Positions 37,747 to 48,631 of a stretch of DNA of 64,000 bases are shown one piece after another; the stretch's first letter is position 1, and each line of letters begins with the position of its first letter. Location of the stretch: positions 30,560,309-30,624,308 of the forward strand of contig OW203766.1 of NCBI GenBank assembly GCA_934045905.1, in the 5' to 3' direction. The position numbers and the translations under genes were made by a program. The notes under the pieces are model-generated. The model searched no databases. It was not told the DNA's origin and worked only from the letters and a program-made list of their open reading frames with translations. The DNA comes from Leuctra nigra. Its lineage: Eukaryota > Arthropoda > Insecta > Plecoptera > Leuctridae.

Positions 37747-38163
37747 ACGATGTAGAAAAGGGACGCCATCTTTAAAATATAAGGTGGAAACTCTTCGAGT
37801 CTTTCCGCGATATCAGTTCCATAAGCACGATTATCAAGGTCTGTAGATGTCCATCGCAACACTCACAAGCGTTGCGAACTAGCGATGCATTCTAAAACAT
37901 TCTAATGCACATTAAAACACTCTTAAAACATTCAAAACATTCTTAAAACATTAAAACATTCTTAAAACATTCTTAACACATTAAAACTATAGTCAATCGA
38001 TAGACCTTGATTACTTTAGTTCCTCAATAAAGCGCTAGTTACGCGAGCAGCGTGGTTTATGCATCAACTTCTACCCATAATTCGTATTCAAAGTTTTCAA
38101 TGGTGATTCAGTGAAGAGTTTCCACCTTATATTTTAAAGGTGGCTACCCTTTTTCTACATCGT
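37747..38163. mobile_element. Mutator-like MITE with 9-bp target duplication
   Basis: Identical 9-mers GCTTTAGAC at 37738-37746 and 38164-38172 flank a 417-bp element. Its ends are ACGATGTAGAAAAGGG and the complementary CCTTTTTCTACATCGT. Inverted similarity continues for about 50 bp (TTTAAAATATAAGGTGGAAA and its complement). Long TIRs with a 9-bp duplication fit Mutator-like elements. The interior contains a 12-bp minisatellite of the AAAACATTCTTA type (about 37893-37985). It is non-coding. Confidence 0.75.
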
Positions 38164-38412
38164 GCTTTAGACGACCGCAAACCCGATTGTTTGCAATAAT
38201 ATTACAAAGAAATCGAGCCTTTTGAGCGAATTCCCCTTCTCTCATGGTAACTAGAGTATCTGACGATTTCATTGAGTAAAACGAGGACCTAATTTCTGAA
38301 TGGAAAGGAAGTACTTGGTAATGACGCCCTGTAGTGTTTGTTATTTTCTTCTATTTCGAGCTCCTGAGTCCACAGGCTGAACCTTGTGCTTGTGTATACG
38401 CAATTATCCGAA

Positions 38413-38562
38413 ATGGACGCCGGAGTAAATAGTAATCCGACGCCGGCCGTCTCGGCGCCGCTTCGAGTGAGCAAACAAACATCATCAGTAACGGAAGAAG
38501 AAATAAACAACTTCAACAACCACCGGGCGGCGTCTCTCCTTCTACTGTTGAAAGCAGAATAA
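38413..38562 (+). other. 49-codon GC-rich open frame with good start context
   Basis: An ATG at 38413 (context CCGAAATGG, purine at -3 and G at +4) opens a 49-codon frame ending in TAA at 38560. The peptide begins MDAGVNSNPTPAVSAPLRVS, continues with VTEEEINNFNNHRAAS and ends in a leucine run. The GC content is well above that of the flanks. A donor-like GTGAGC lies inside at about 38467, so it could be a first exon instead. I recognise no family. Confidence 0.25.
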
Positions 38563-39167
38563 TATACTCTACTTCACAAAGCATTTTCCTATTTATATCG
38601 TGTCAACAATCAACAAAAAGAAGCAATTACTTGAGCTAAAAGCGGTTTTATAAACTCAAAAAGAATAAGTCTCAGGTTTATAATTAAAATATTCCTGTAT
38701 AGGTACACTATACAAATAAATTACTGGAAAAGATACGTTTTTACCAAAACGTACAATTTGCTCTTCGAGATCTACAAAATGGGATCCATTCCATGGCTAA
38801 TTTGTCAAAAGTTCTTTTTGAAGCCTATTCAAATCAGAATGGTCGAACTTTATACTTCTGAACACATTGAACCTTTTTATATGGATTCTTTCCATTCTTA
38901 GCAGGTTTTTAGTATGTAATGTACTATAAATAGTACAAAATTAAAATTTGTTTTACTTATGGGTGAAATAAGAGATGATGGATGAAAGGCAAAGGCTGTA
39001 TCGTGAAAGATTTTTCCATCTTATTCTTATTTTATTAAATATGACATCGTAAAGTACCTAGTAAAAAACAATATTTATCTCAATTAAGTATAATGTTGCT
39101 TTCCAAATTCCTTTCACACAATACAATAACAATGTTCTTTTTATAACGGATTTAGGGTTGCACTATT
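38563..39167. other. Anonymous AT-rich DNA
   Basis: No feature that I can support. Confidence 0.4.
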
Positions 39168-39290
39168 TTGCAAGTTAGGCTAATGTCGACGGATGAATGA
39201 TGATGATGATGATGATGATTGGGAGATGATGATGATGATGATGATGATTGGGAGATGATGATGATGATGATGATGAAAGGGTGAGGAAGG
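39168..39290 (-). repeat. SINE 3' tail with expanded ATC microsatellite
   Basis: On the minus strand this reads (ATC)n interrupted by CTCCCA, then CATCCGTCGACATTAGCC and a short tail. It matches the end of the SINE at 40922-41195. The ATC stretch is expanded to three blocks of seven or so repeats (39196-39274). Confidence 0.6.
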
Positions 39291-39915
39291 ACGTCGGGAA
39301 TCCTCCAGTATTTGCCTCTTGACTAAAGGAAAGCATGGAAACACAAGAAGTGGCCAACAAATCCAGACCCTCTATTATCAAAACAGTTACCACGTCATAT
39401 CTCCAAGTCATGATATCAGAAGCCTATTGGTATGCCATGATAACTATTCGGAGAATTCCACGACCCCTGAGCCAGTCTGACCGATATGCACATGGTTATC
39501 TATAATCGATATTTGTCATGATCAAGCTTTACCATGGATAGGAATATATAGAATTACAATTCGACGCACGCATACATTATAACAAACTAAACTCTCCAAT
39601 TTATTCTGATCACGTTCTCATAATTTCAGTTGCCAGTAATAATTGGTTGGTGTAACAATACAGGCTGTAAATTCTAGCGAGAGCCGAGGGATTTCGAATG
39701 GAAGGTGGATATTATTTACGATGTTGTGGGTGTACTTTGATCGAGACAGCTACAATAAAGATAGTTTACAGAGTAATTATACATAATTAATAGGAAAATA
39801 GTAGGGCTTACTTGAAATGTGATCTTTATTATGCTAATTAATTAGTAGTTTTCAAGGAAGACGGTTATTACCTTTGATAAGTGTTGTCTGGGGTTGAACT
39901 GATTTATTAGAACTT
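39291..39915. other. Anonymous DNA
   Basis: Nothing identified. Confidence 0.35.
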
Positions 39916-39990
39916 GGTAAAAGCTATGTGTAACGTGTTGATAAGCGAGCACTGGTATGAGCAGCTAATCGAACCGAAATCCCATCAAAT
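39916..39990 (-). repeat. Relic of a Helentron-like 3' terminus
   Basis: GTGTAACGTGTTGATAAGCG followed by AGCACTGGTATGAGC matches the minus-strand family terminus (GTAACGCGTTGATGAGCGAG) with several changes. The CTAG end is not preserved. Confidence 0.45.
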
Positions 39991-40519
39991 CCTCGTCACT
40001 CAGAGAGACGGTGTGACCAGCGAACCAACATACTGAAAAAAAAACTTGAATGGAAGTGTCAAAGTAGGGGGAGTTTCCATATAACTTTTCTTGCACTTCT
40101 TCTTATCATCTGTATTCAACAGCGTTCATATGATCAAGATGAAAATGTTTCCTCTTCCAGAGCTTATTATCTATTCATAAACCATAATTACTTTGATCTA
40201 TTGGCAGATAATTATTAGTTATTTTAATTAGTTGAACGTAATTGGCTGATGAATATTTTAATAATGTTTTGATAACCTTATTTGGCACAATTATGATTAA
40301 GCAGAGGCCTTGAGTCTTCGTTATCCTTCAAATCCTGTGTGTGTTTGAGTGCAGCACTTTCACACATGTATAATGAATTAATTAGGAGGCCAATGTTATT
40401 GAATGAACAAGTGAATCTATGCCACTAGCCAACACACAATCAGCTTTATTGCTGTGACAGGTGTCATTTGTCATTTGTCGAGATAATCTAATTCAAGTTA
40501 AACGACATCCAAATCTCCC
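39991..40519. other. Anonymous DNA
   Basis: No feature that I can support. Confidence 0.35.
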
Positions 40520-40695
40520 GCGGAGGCCCGGGTTCAAATTTCTGCGGAAACATTCTAGACTGAGGGTTTTCATGGTTTCCCTCAGTCGTGAGCCGAACTT
40601 GGAAGGCTTCTTACTTATAAAATACAACAGCCTCCTTCCCACCTTCCATCCTTCCAATGTTCTCATCATCATCATCTCCTATCATCATAAACACA
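40520..40695 (+). repeat. SINE copy, head-truncated
   Basis: It begins within the T-arm region (CGGAGGCCCGGGTTCAAAT, close to a pol III B box). It continues with the TTTCCCTCAGTCGTGAG block, CCTCCTTCCCACCTTCCATC and an ATCATC tail. It is the same family as the next element downstream, and more diverged. Confidence 0.65.
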
Positions 40696-40921
40696 CAGCC
40701 GCGAAATACTTATCGAGTCGTTTATGAACAAACCTTCATATAGAATTGTATAAGAAAAATCAATTGCTTTATTTAAATATGTTGGTAATTAATATTGTAA
40801 CAAACATATTGATATGTCGTCTAATTTTTTCACCACCTCCTCCTCCTTCTTTTCCTACTCTTCCACATCCTCCTCCTCCTCCTCCTCCTACTCCTCCTCC
40901 TCCCCTTCCTTCTTCCTCCGG

Positions 40922-41195
40922 AATAGGTTGGGTGAGTGGTTAACGCTCTGAACTTGTATTCCGGAGGCCCGGGTTCGATTCCCGCGGCCGTCCTTCCTGA
41001 CTGGGTTTTTTTTCGGGGTGTTCCCTCAGTCGACAGGCAAGTGCTGGGAAGGTACCCTACTAATAGGCCACGACCGCCTCCTTCCCACCTTCCATCCTTT
41101 CCTACTCTTCACCATCATCTCCCAATCATCCTCATAATCAATCATCCGTCGCCATTAGCCTCGCTGCAGAACAGTGCGACGTTAAGCACCAGACA
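40922..41195 (+). repeat. tRNA-Thr-derived SINE, near complete
   Basis: The head is tRNA-like: A box TGGGTGAGTGGTTAACGC, anticodon stem CTCTGAA/TCCGGAG-like with loop CTTGTAT (anticodon TGT, threonine), and T arm CCGGGTTCGATTCCCG with B box GGTTCGATTCC. The body has TTCCCTCAGTCGACAGGC, CTACTAATAGGCCACGACCG and CCTTCCCACCTTCCATCC, then an ATC-rich part. The tail reads CGTCGCCATTAGCCTCGCTG with a GTGCGACGTTAAGCACC end. Fragments elsewhere in the window show this is a dispersed family. Confidence 0.8.
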
Positions 41196-41372
41196 CTTCC
41201 ATCTCCTCCTCTTCCACCTCCTCCTCCTCCTCCTACTCTTCCACCTCCCCTTCCTCCACTTCCACCTCCTCCTCCTCCTCCTCCTCCTCCTCCTCCTCCT
41301 ACTCTTCCACCTCCCCTTCCTCCACTTCCACCTCCTCCTCTTCCACCTCCTCCTCCTCCTCCTCCTAGACTA
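41196..41372 (+). repeat. CTC/CCT microsatellite block
   Basis: Tandem CTC triplets with a higher-order pattern (CTTCCACCTCCTCC recurring four times). A similar block precedes the SINE at 40840-40915. The glycine- or proline-rich open frames here are artefacts of the repeat. Confidence 0.85.
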
Positions 41373-42440
41373 ATTGATGTAGGTGGCAGAGAGTTGCACC
41401 AATAAGTCTCCGCTTGGAACTGGTTCGTTAGTCCCTGGTTCTGGCTCGTTGAATTCGAATCGTCCTTGTTCATTAATGCATCTTGCGATTTCATGGTGAT
41501 GGCCATTGCAAATAGGAGAGAAGGTCTCCCTTGATTGTTGCAGATATTAATGTCTTCACTCTCATGAGGGTTTCAAAACAGATTCATCTTTACTTCATCC
41601 TCTCGTACCTTTCTCTTGAAACTTTCAGTTTCGATGGACGTTTAAATAACTACTTAAGTACGAAGTCTTAGATCTTTTTAAAACTAATTGCTATTTTTTT
41701 TCTTGTAGTAATCAATTACCTGAGATAAGAATAACTCAATGAACATTCTTGTGATACGACATAAACCGTCTTAATTATTTGTAACTTTGGGAAGTATGAT
41801 GTCAATTAATACCCAGCTAAAGAATTTTACAATGCAGTTTTGCCGAGTTCTGTAAATAAATTAGGACCATTTGACTATTATACTGACTTTGCAGAACTCT
41901 GTAATGTGAACGTTGCTATGAGTTAGAAAATGGCAGCATGCTAATTGACTAATTAACTAATGAAAAACATCTCGTTTTAATTGATGAAATTGTTAAAATT
42001 CTATAACTCAGGTAAAAACGTACGTTGATTGTATCAATGAACACAATGACCTATTAAGCATATGAGATCTTGACATTACAAAATACAGGATTTCAGGATA
42101 CTGAATCTCTATTGAAAGTTTACGAAAAGTAAGTCAGTTTCATTAAAACACTCATTTTCACATCCATTGTTTCCTCCTCAGCCTCAACAAGACAACAGAG
42201 CTCCAATTAATCTGTTAAATGAGGAATGTTGGCAGCAGATGAGCCAAACTTTTCCTCTCACGTCTTCTTTCTTTCGCCTCGTCTTAGCAACTATGACAGA
42301 TTAGGAAACTGAATCTGTCAGGCTTCAAGAGACATTTCAGTGATGGCAGGATTGTAAGAGGAAGTCTTGTTGGATATTCAAATGAGAGCACAGATAGCAG
42401 GGGCTAAGTTTAAATTAGGTACGTCACGATATTTACTCTA
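41373..42440. other. Anonymous DNA
   Basis: No gene or bounded element is recognised. Confidence 0.4.
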
Positions 42441-42448
42441 CTTTTAGC

Positions 42449-43384
42449 CAGGCGCGTAGGAACTTCATTTTGAGTGGGGGGGTCAAAATTATGGGGATCA
42501 ATGAATGTGAGGAAAAGTAGTCGTCGTTACAATGGGGCCTGGGAAGCCCGCAACCCAAATTGCCCCGCAGGGCCTTTTTTGAATTTTTGATACAAAAGAA
42601 TCGAATTTGAAGCTATTTTTGTATATTTTTCAAAGAAATTTACAATGTGTGAAATGCAATATTCTGTGGAAACTTTAAGAAATGTAATATAATTTGTAGC
42701 TATTTGTTTTTAATACCCATTATTGGCCCCGCAGGGAATTTTTTGGGTTATTGATACAAAATAATCGAGCTTAAAGCTATTTTAGCATACTTTTCAAAGA
42801 AATTTAAAATGTATGAAATGCAATATTCTGTGGAAACTTTATACAAATGTTATATAACTGTAACTATTTGTTTTTATAGAATCCCCATTGGCCCCGCAGG
42901 GAATGTTTTGAGTTTTTGATGCAAAAGAATCGAATTTGAAGCTATTTTGGCATCGTTTTCAAAGAAATTTAAAATTTGTGATATGCAATATTCTTGGGAA
43001 ACTTTGACAAAATGCATTATAATCTGTAAATTTTGTTATTCGATAAAATCCCTAAAGATAATCGATTATGAATAGATTTTGGAATTGCTTTGAAAACGGT
43101 GCTTATTCGGTATCATAGTTTAACGTGTAATTATTAAATTGTATTCATGAGGATGATCTTGTTGGACAAATGAGTTATGGTCTAATTGGATAATACCTCT
43201 GTTCAATTAGCTTTGCAAAACTTGGGAAAATTTTGAGAATTCAACCTCATAATGGAGCAAATTTGTGCATTTTTGGATCTCTTTATCAAAATTTGTGTGT
43301 ATCTGGGGGTTATATCTGGGGGTGTCAAGATGAAAAGTGGGGGGGTCATTGACCCCCACTCCCCCCCCCCTTCCTACGCGCCTG
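42449..43384. mobile_element. hAT-type MITE with 8-bp target duplication CTTTTAGC
   Basis: The 936-bp element has perfect TIRs CAGGCGCGTAGGAA / TTCCTACGCGCCTG. It is flanked by CTTTTAGC at 42441-42448 and 43385-43392. Inside are three tandem units of about 165 bp, starting near 42560, 42726 and 42890. They share CCCCGCAGGG, TTTCAAAGAAATTTA and GCAATATTCT. There are also G- and C-rich ends with TCATTGACCCCC. No transposase is encoded. Confidence 0.87.
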
Positions 43385-43392
43385 CTTTTAGC

Positions 43393-44196
43393 CCTCTGCC
43401 ACGTTAGGTTTTTTACAGATCTCCTCCCTAAACTTACGTCACAAAATTATTCCCCCCCCCCCCCCCACTCATATTATTCATGATTAAATTACTTTTCTCA
43501 GGCATATCTTGGAATGAAGAAATATTGGAAATTGATTGATATTTAATTTTATTAAATTGCCTTATTGTATTGCAGATAATAGTATCTGTATTTGCTCCGT
43601 ATTGAGCTGCACTGCAATGAACGTGACTAACGATCTATTATCATCCAGCGATGACAGTTGAGAAATGTGTGATGTGAAATCATAACAATCAACTCATTGT
43701 TACAGCGTTTAATAATGTGCAGTATGTCAGTTATAAAATGATGTTGTTTATAAATGCATATGCAGGTCAATTATTATTCTCAATTAAATGCTGGTGGTTA
43801 CCTCGTTTGATATTACTCTGAGGGAGTAGAATTATAAATACAAAATGTGTTTGAAATTGTTTTCGAACGTTATTTTATGACTGAAAGGTCGAGATGTGGC
43901 GGAGTCCTGATATTTTATTCACGCTTTTATACCTAATATTGTAAAAGTTTCCAACGTCAGTTGTAGGATTCTGACGGCATTTTACTTTCAAAGAAATTTC
44001 AACTCAAAACTTTCAAATATCAATCTTCGAAACCAGGAAACAGTTTTTGGAACGATTTTTTCTCTTTCAAAAGTTCCAATTTACACAACAATGGACCACT
44101 AGTCATTATCTTGCTATGTGACATCACGAATAAAACAGATGACAGAAGGATGTGGGTCGTGACCGTCAAGAAGGCTCTGACAGCAATGCTAAACAT
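43393..44196. other. Anonymous DNA
   Basis: A poly(C) run lies at 43453-43466. Nothing else is recognisable. Confidence 0.4.
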
Positions 44197-44245
44197 ACTA
44201 GACCTACACTTCCCCCGGGTGGGGCGGGGGAAATGTAGGTCTAGT
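44197..44245. repeat. Strong GC-rich hairpin
   Basis: ACTAGACCTACACTTCCCCC pairs with GGGGGAAATGTAGGTCTAGT (19 of 20 positions) around a 9-nt G-rich loop. Flanking CTCTTTAC (44246) and GTAAAGAG (about 44310) may extend the structure. It is not an evident terminator or known RNA. Confidence 0.6.
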
Positions 44246-44379
44246 CTCTTTACCCAACACGTTTGATTGGTTCTCTCTCCCACTCTGGACCGTGCTGCTC
44301 TAGTGTGAGTAAAGAGAACTATTATGCTCCTCCCATCACCATTGGTCCATTTCAAACAGTTTATTTCCCAGAACAATGA

Positions 44380-44480
44380 TTTTGAATTTCTCTGTAGTAT
44401 TCCACTGCCCTCTACAAGCAGTCTCTTCTTTCTATTGAAAAACTACTCGTAGAAGGCAGTGGCACACAGAAATTCAAATT
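44380..44480. repeat. Nested palindrome with CACTGCC-type core
   Basis: The core 44403-44461 has ends CACTGCCCTCTAC / GTAGAAGGCAGTG. Outside it TTTGAATTTCTCTG pairs with CACAGAAATTCAAA. The core resembles the micro-palindromes at 30496-30550 and 52469-52504. The total fold is about 100 nt, the size of a miRNA precursor, but I recognise no known miRNA. Confidence 0.5.
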
Positions 44481-45828
44481 ATACCATTAATCGAACGTGC
44501 CAATCATTTTATATTCCCACTCTAAGATGTCAGAGATTTCTATTCCACTTGCCTCCTAGAGTCTTGAGCTCATCATCATTGCAAACAAACTTCTGTCTGT
44601 AGGTACATAATTACACCAGACTAATTAGGAAGAGGAGTGAAATATAAGTCAGTATTCACCATGGCACATATTCATATGACGTAATACCTCACACACACGC
44701 CGCCAGTCATGAACACACGTTCGTCTGGTGTTTACAATGGACGACCGAGTGTTCTCGAATTACTTTCATAGTGATGATGGTAGTTCGTAATATCCTATCA
44801 TCATTGCGTTTATAAACATTCGCAATGTATTGTGGTGGCCATGAAGAGGCACCTCGAAATAAGAAGATTGCTAGAACCATAACTAGAACCATTTATTGGA
44901 TTGAAAGTAGTTCTAGATTTAATTTGAAAATGTTGGATTAAGGATGTAAAGTAGATGTTGATATCTATATAATATTGAATTACGCAATGTAGTAACTTAT
45001 AATCATAGCATTGGTTTATCGGGCGTCTGGTTTTGTTTTACATACAGTTGCAGTTTTTTAACTGCAGGTTTTGCAGGTTTTATTTTAGTTTTACAGGAAA
45101 ATAGATGAACTATGAAGATACAAGATGTTTTCACGGGTTTGAAACGAATCATTTAAAAATACAAAATTATGGTTTTAATTTAATTTTTGTGCTGTTTAAC
45201 GTCGCCAAACTGATTTCTAAAAGTGCGCCCCAAATTTTACTGATTTTCATAAAAATAAATATTAAAATGTTTCATCCAAATTCTCTATTGCCGCATTATG
45301 TTGGTTTCTTTATTATAGTTTCTCAAACATCGTATTATCTACACATACAAATTGAAGATGACTATTTTTGCTCATATAAAAGTACACGCAATGGCTTGTA
45401 ATTGGAGACTTTAAACCTGTATATTACACCATAATCTTCACAATAGCCGTGAAGCAGTTGTTGAGATATTGTCTCCAAAGATTCTTTGAGATAAATGCAG
45501 GATCGATAAAAGTGTTTCGTATGAAAGAAGAATCAATTAGATGACTCTTGCAATAAATATGTCAATAAAATGAAACCTGTACCAAGCTGACATTTGTATT
45601 TATTGTCTATCGCATCAGCGAATCCCACGACGTATAATTCCACTGAACCATCATTAGTTGTAATTAACAGGAGATGGGGAATGAAATGTATACATGCCAC
45701 AATTTCTTTAAGTCATTTAGCCAAGACAGCAGTTTTTAATTTAAATGGTCAGACGAAATAATAGCCGTTATATTTTGTCTTAGGTTGAGGTAAGTGAAAA
45801 TATCCGACGAAAATATCCTGGCCGAAAA
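44481..45828. other. Anonymous DNA
   Basis: The 98-codon open frame at 45105-45401 is AT-driven and has no recognisable domain. No other feature. Confidence 0.35.
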
Positions 45829-45893
45829 GGGGCTCGAACCCTGGATTCTCACTTGCCGGGCGAGTGCTCAACTGACTGAGCTACTCGGAACTG
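45829..45893 (-). pseudogene. tRNA-like sequence (SINE head), anticodon region GGC
   Basis: On the minus strand the D arm GCTC...GAGC, anticodon stem CTCGC/GTGAG with 7-nt loop CCGGCAA, and T arm around GGGTTCGAGCCC all form. The acceptor stem is only five pairs (CCGAG with TTCGG). C rather than T at position 33 and the weak acceptor argue against an active tRNA. The sequence resembles heads of tRNA-derived SINEs. A short repeat GAGCTAC/GAGCTAGC follows. Confidence 0.6.
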
Positions 45894-46534
45894 AGCTAGC
45901 TTCGGAAGGACTGATATAACACATTATACCGCCCTATTTTCCATAACAACGCAACACCAGATTTTAATTATCTTAGTTCGTTTAGAAGAAAGAACGTTCA
46001 AAATTTTCAGGTTTCCGGACTTCAGAGGTGAACTTTTGATAACTTTCTTTACATCCGTCAAAATTATATTACAACCAGCACCGGACTTGTGCATTCATTA
46101 CCCTCTTGTTATAGAGAGAGATAGTAGAAGGTGAAATATAAGTTAACACGGACTTATCAAGGAATCAAGGGAGGTCTTGTAAGTGGAGATTGCAAGTGGG
46201 GGTTCAATTGTAATCATGAGTTGTGTTTTAGTCGCCTTGTGGATTCAAATGACTGTATTGCGTCACTGACGAAGTGTTCAAGAAGGTTTTTACTTTTCAG
46301 TGTTAAAAGCTAAGTCTACATAACAGTGATAATTAGGCGAGTACAGGAAACTTTGTCTAGACCAACAAGGGATGTCCAAACAATTAATTCAAACAGCTTT
46401 AATATCTTGATTTTGTTTGATATACCTAAAGTATTTTTTATCAATTATTAATCATATTTTTACACAATTAAAAGTCTGCTCAAAGAAAATTTTAATTTAT
46501 TGATGGAAATCGAACAGAAATCATAGGAACCTAT
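45894..46534. other. Anonymous DNA
   Basis: No feature that I can support. Confidence 0.35.
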
Positions 46535-47013
46535 TTAATGAAAGTAGCCTATAGGATTTAATTACGAGGTGTGTGGGGGTATCTCATAATCTAAAACTTG
46601 AATTGACACTAAGATGTGGTATGCGTCATATCTTACCTCTATGGTCTTATTATTATAATATGTGTGGTTTCCCTCTCATTGAAATGTGTCATTTAGTTTT
46701 GACAGGCGTGATGGCGATTTTATCAACGTGTTAACAATGTGGGTATAGGCCAGAATATTGTTTCTATCGGGTTCATTTGTAATCCGGAGTGTGCTTACGT
46801 CTAATTTGGCCAATGTTGCACTTTCCCTTGCTTTTCCTCGTTATCGAATATCGAATATCGATACTATTGGTTGGATTATCAGAATTCCGTGCGTGCTTGT
46901 CGTGGTCCCAGGTTAAGAAAATGTTACGTTCTTAGTTCTCTAGGGTTTGTTGCAATTTACAACAAATTTATTTAGAACAATCGTAATTAAATCCTATAGG
47001 CTACTTTCATTAA
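46535..47013. mobile_element. TTAA-bounded element with 33-bp perfect inverted ends
   Basis: Positions 46535-46567 and 46981-47013 are perfect inverted repeats. The outermost four bases at each end are TTAA. If TTAA is the target duplication, the 29-bp TIR starts TGAAAGTAGCCTATAGG. TTAA duplications are the hallmark of piggyBac-type elements, but piggyBac TIRs usually begin CCC, so the assignment is open. The 471-bp interior has no coding frame. Confidence 0.7.
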
Positions 47014-47189
47014 TGACAAGATTATCGATAAAAGAGAAAATATATAGGAAATAATACACTTATTTGCAGTTTTATTTTTTAAATATTCCAACACAATTAA
47101 CCCCTCTCGAATAGATAATTGCTGCCTAAATTAAGACAAGATTATTATTAATGTTTTTAATGTATCATGACTATTTTAATTAAACCATT

Positions 47190-47482
47190 ACAAGTGTTGG
47201 AATATTGCGTCATGTTTCTAGATTTTGTTAAATTATTTGTTATTCGATTTTATTTCCAAAATCTTCTTCAGGGCAAAAAATTATCAAATTTCCATTAAAA
47301 ATAAACTTTTTGATGAAAAATAAAAAAGGAATCTCTTTCATGGAAATTTGATAACTTTTTGTCTTGAAGAAGATTTTGAAATTAAAATCGAAACTGTTGA
47401 CAAATAATTAAATAAAAACTAGAATCGTGACGCATTCCAACATCATTAGTATCATTAGTATCATTAGTATTCCAACACTTGT
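47190..47482. repeat. Fold-back element with nested 9-bp tandem repeat
   Basis: Outer ends ACAAGTGTTGGAATA and the complementary TATTCCAACACTTGT bound imperfect arms of about 110 nt (AAAATCTTCTTCA with TGAAGAAGATTTT; ATCAAATTTCC with GGAAATTTGAT). Near the right end the 9-bp unit ATCATTAGT is repeated three times, next to a duplicated ATTCCAACA. Non-coding. Confidence 0.65.
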
Positions 47483-48628
47483 AGTGGTTTTAAGATTATT
47501 ATTATTACTTTTTTTGCTCCTTGTATGTATTATGTACTATTTTATTATATATTCACTTAAAAAAATGTTTGCATTATGATAAATTATGGCTTGATCTTGA
47601 GTGTTGCCTCCGAACCATGATTGGTGTCATAAAAAGTCGTATAAAAGAATGTTTTCTGTCCAATAACTATCATTCATTCCAACACATTTCAACACCTCCC
47701 TGCACCCCCCATCTTCATGATTGGTAAAACGAGCTCAATAATAATTAACCCCGCTGTTAAACTCTTTTGTGATGGTTTATTTCAGTGCCAGGGCGTGTTG
47801 TTCACCAAAGAGTCGCGTGATAATTGCAACTAAGTCACCCCTCTGAAAGACTCGAGCAGTGCAAACAAGCAACGACGAAAATTAAAACTATTTGCATTCG
47901 AAAAGAAGAAAACTTGTTTGTGAAGCAACTTTATTTTATGTCAAATATGAATTATTAATATTTGACATGACCTATATATTATGCGAATGATTTTTTGCGA
48001 GCTCGTGTAAAAATGAATATTGATCAAGACCAATTGCGATTGTAGATATATTATTATTACGATTGTAATCACAAGTCTACATAACAAGTTAATACTATAT
48101 ATTTTACTTTGTTTCAGTAACACCGAATTATTTAAGATACAATCATTGTATGCTATGAGTTATGTAATGTCACTTTTGTACTGGCATCAGTAAGTTTATT
48201 AATAGTTGTACTTTCGCTCTTTATCGAGACCAGCGTACTTTTGTAAAATACAAACCAATTGATATCTCGTTAAGTCATATATCAAGTAAAACATACAAAA
48301 AGTTAAAGTTGAAAACTATGTAACACCTGTGGTTGACTTGTATAAATCACATCCATGTTTGCTATGCATGTGTTATAATGAAGTGGTAGCAAGACGTAGC
48401 AAGTAATGTCTGCTGCCACGCCCCCGACACGCTGTCGATAGCTTGATCAAGATGGAGGTGGAAAGACGAACTATCAGGAAAACCAAATAACATCAAGGGG
48501 AAGATATTCGAATAACACGCGATGTCCATCAATTTGAACAAAACGATTTGTTTCACCAATAATTCATGTCTATTTCGAAGATATATACGATTTCAGTATT
48601 TCTTCATATAATAATTTTCACTGACAAC
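47483..48628. other. Anonymous AT-rich DNA
   Basis: No feature that I can support. Confidence 0.4.
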
Positions 48629-48631
48629 TAA

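Noticed and set aside
39196..39274. Histidine- and isoleucine-rich open frame as a possible protein
   Set aside because: It is the translation of the ATC/GAT microsatellite in the SINE tail.
40936..41506. Glycine-rich and proline/leucine-rich open frames of 122-145 codons
   Set aside because: They are translations of the CTC/CCT microsatellite flanking the SINE, in both orientations, and have no independent coding signal.
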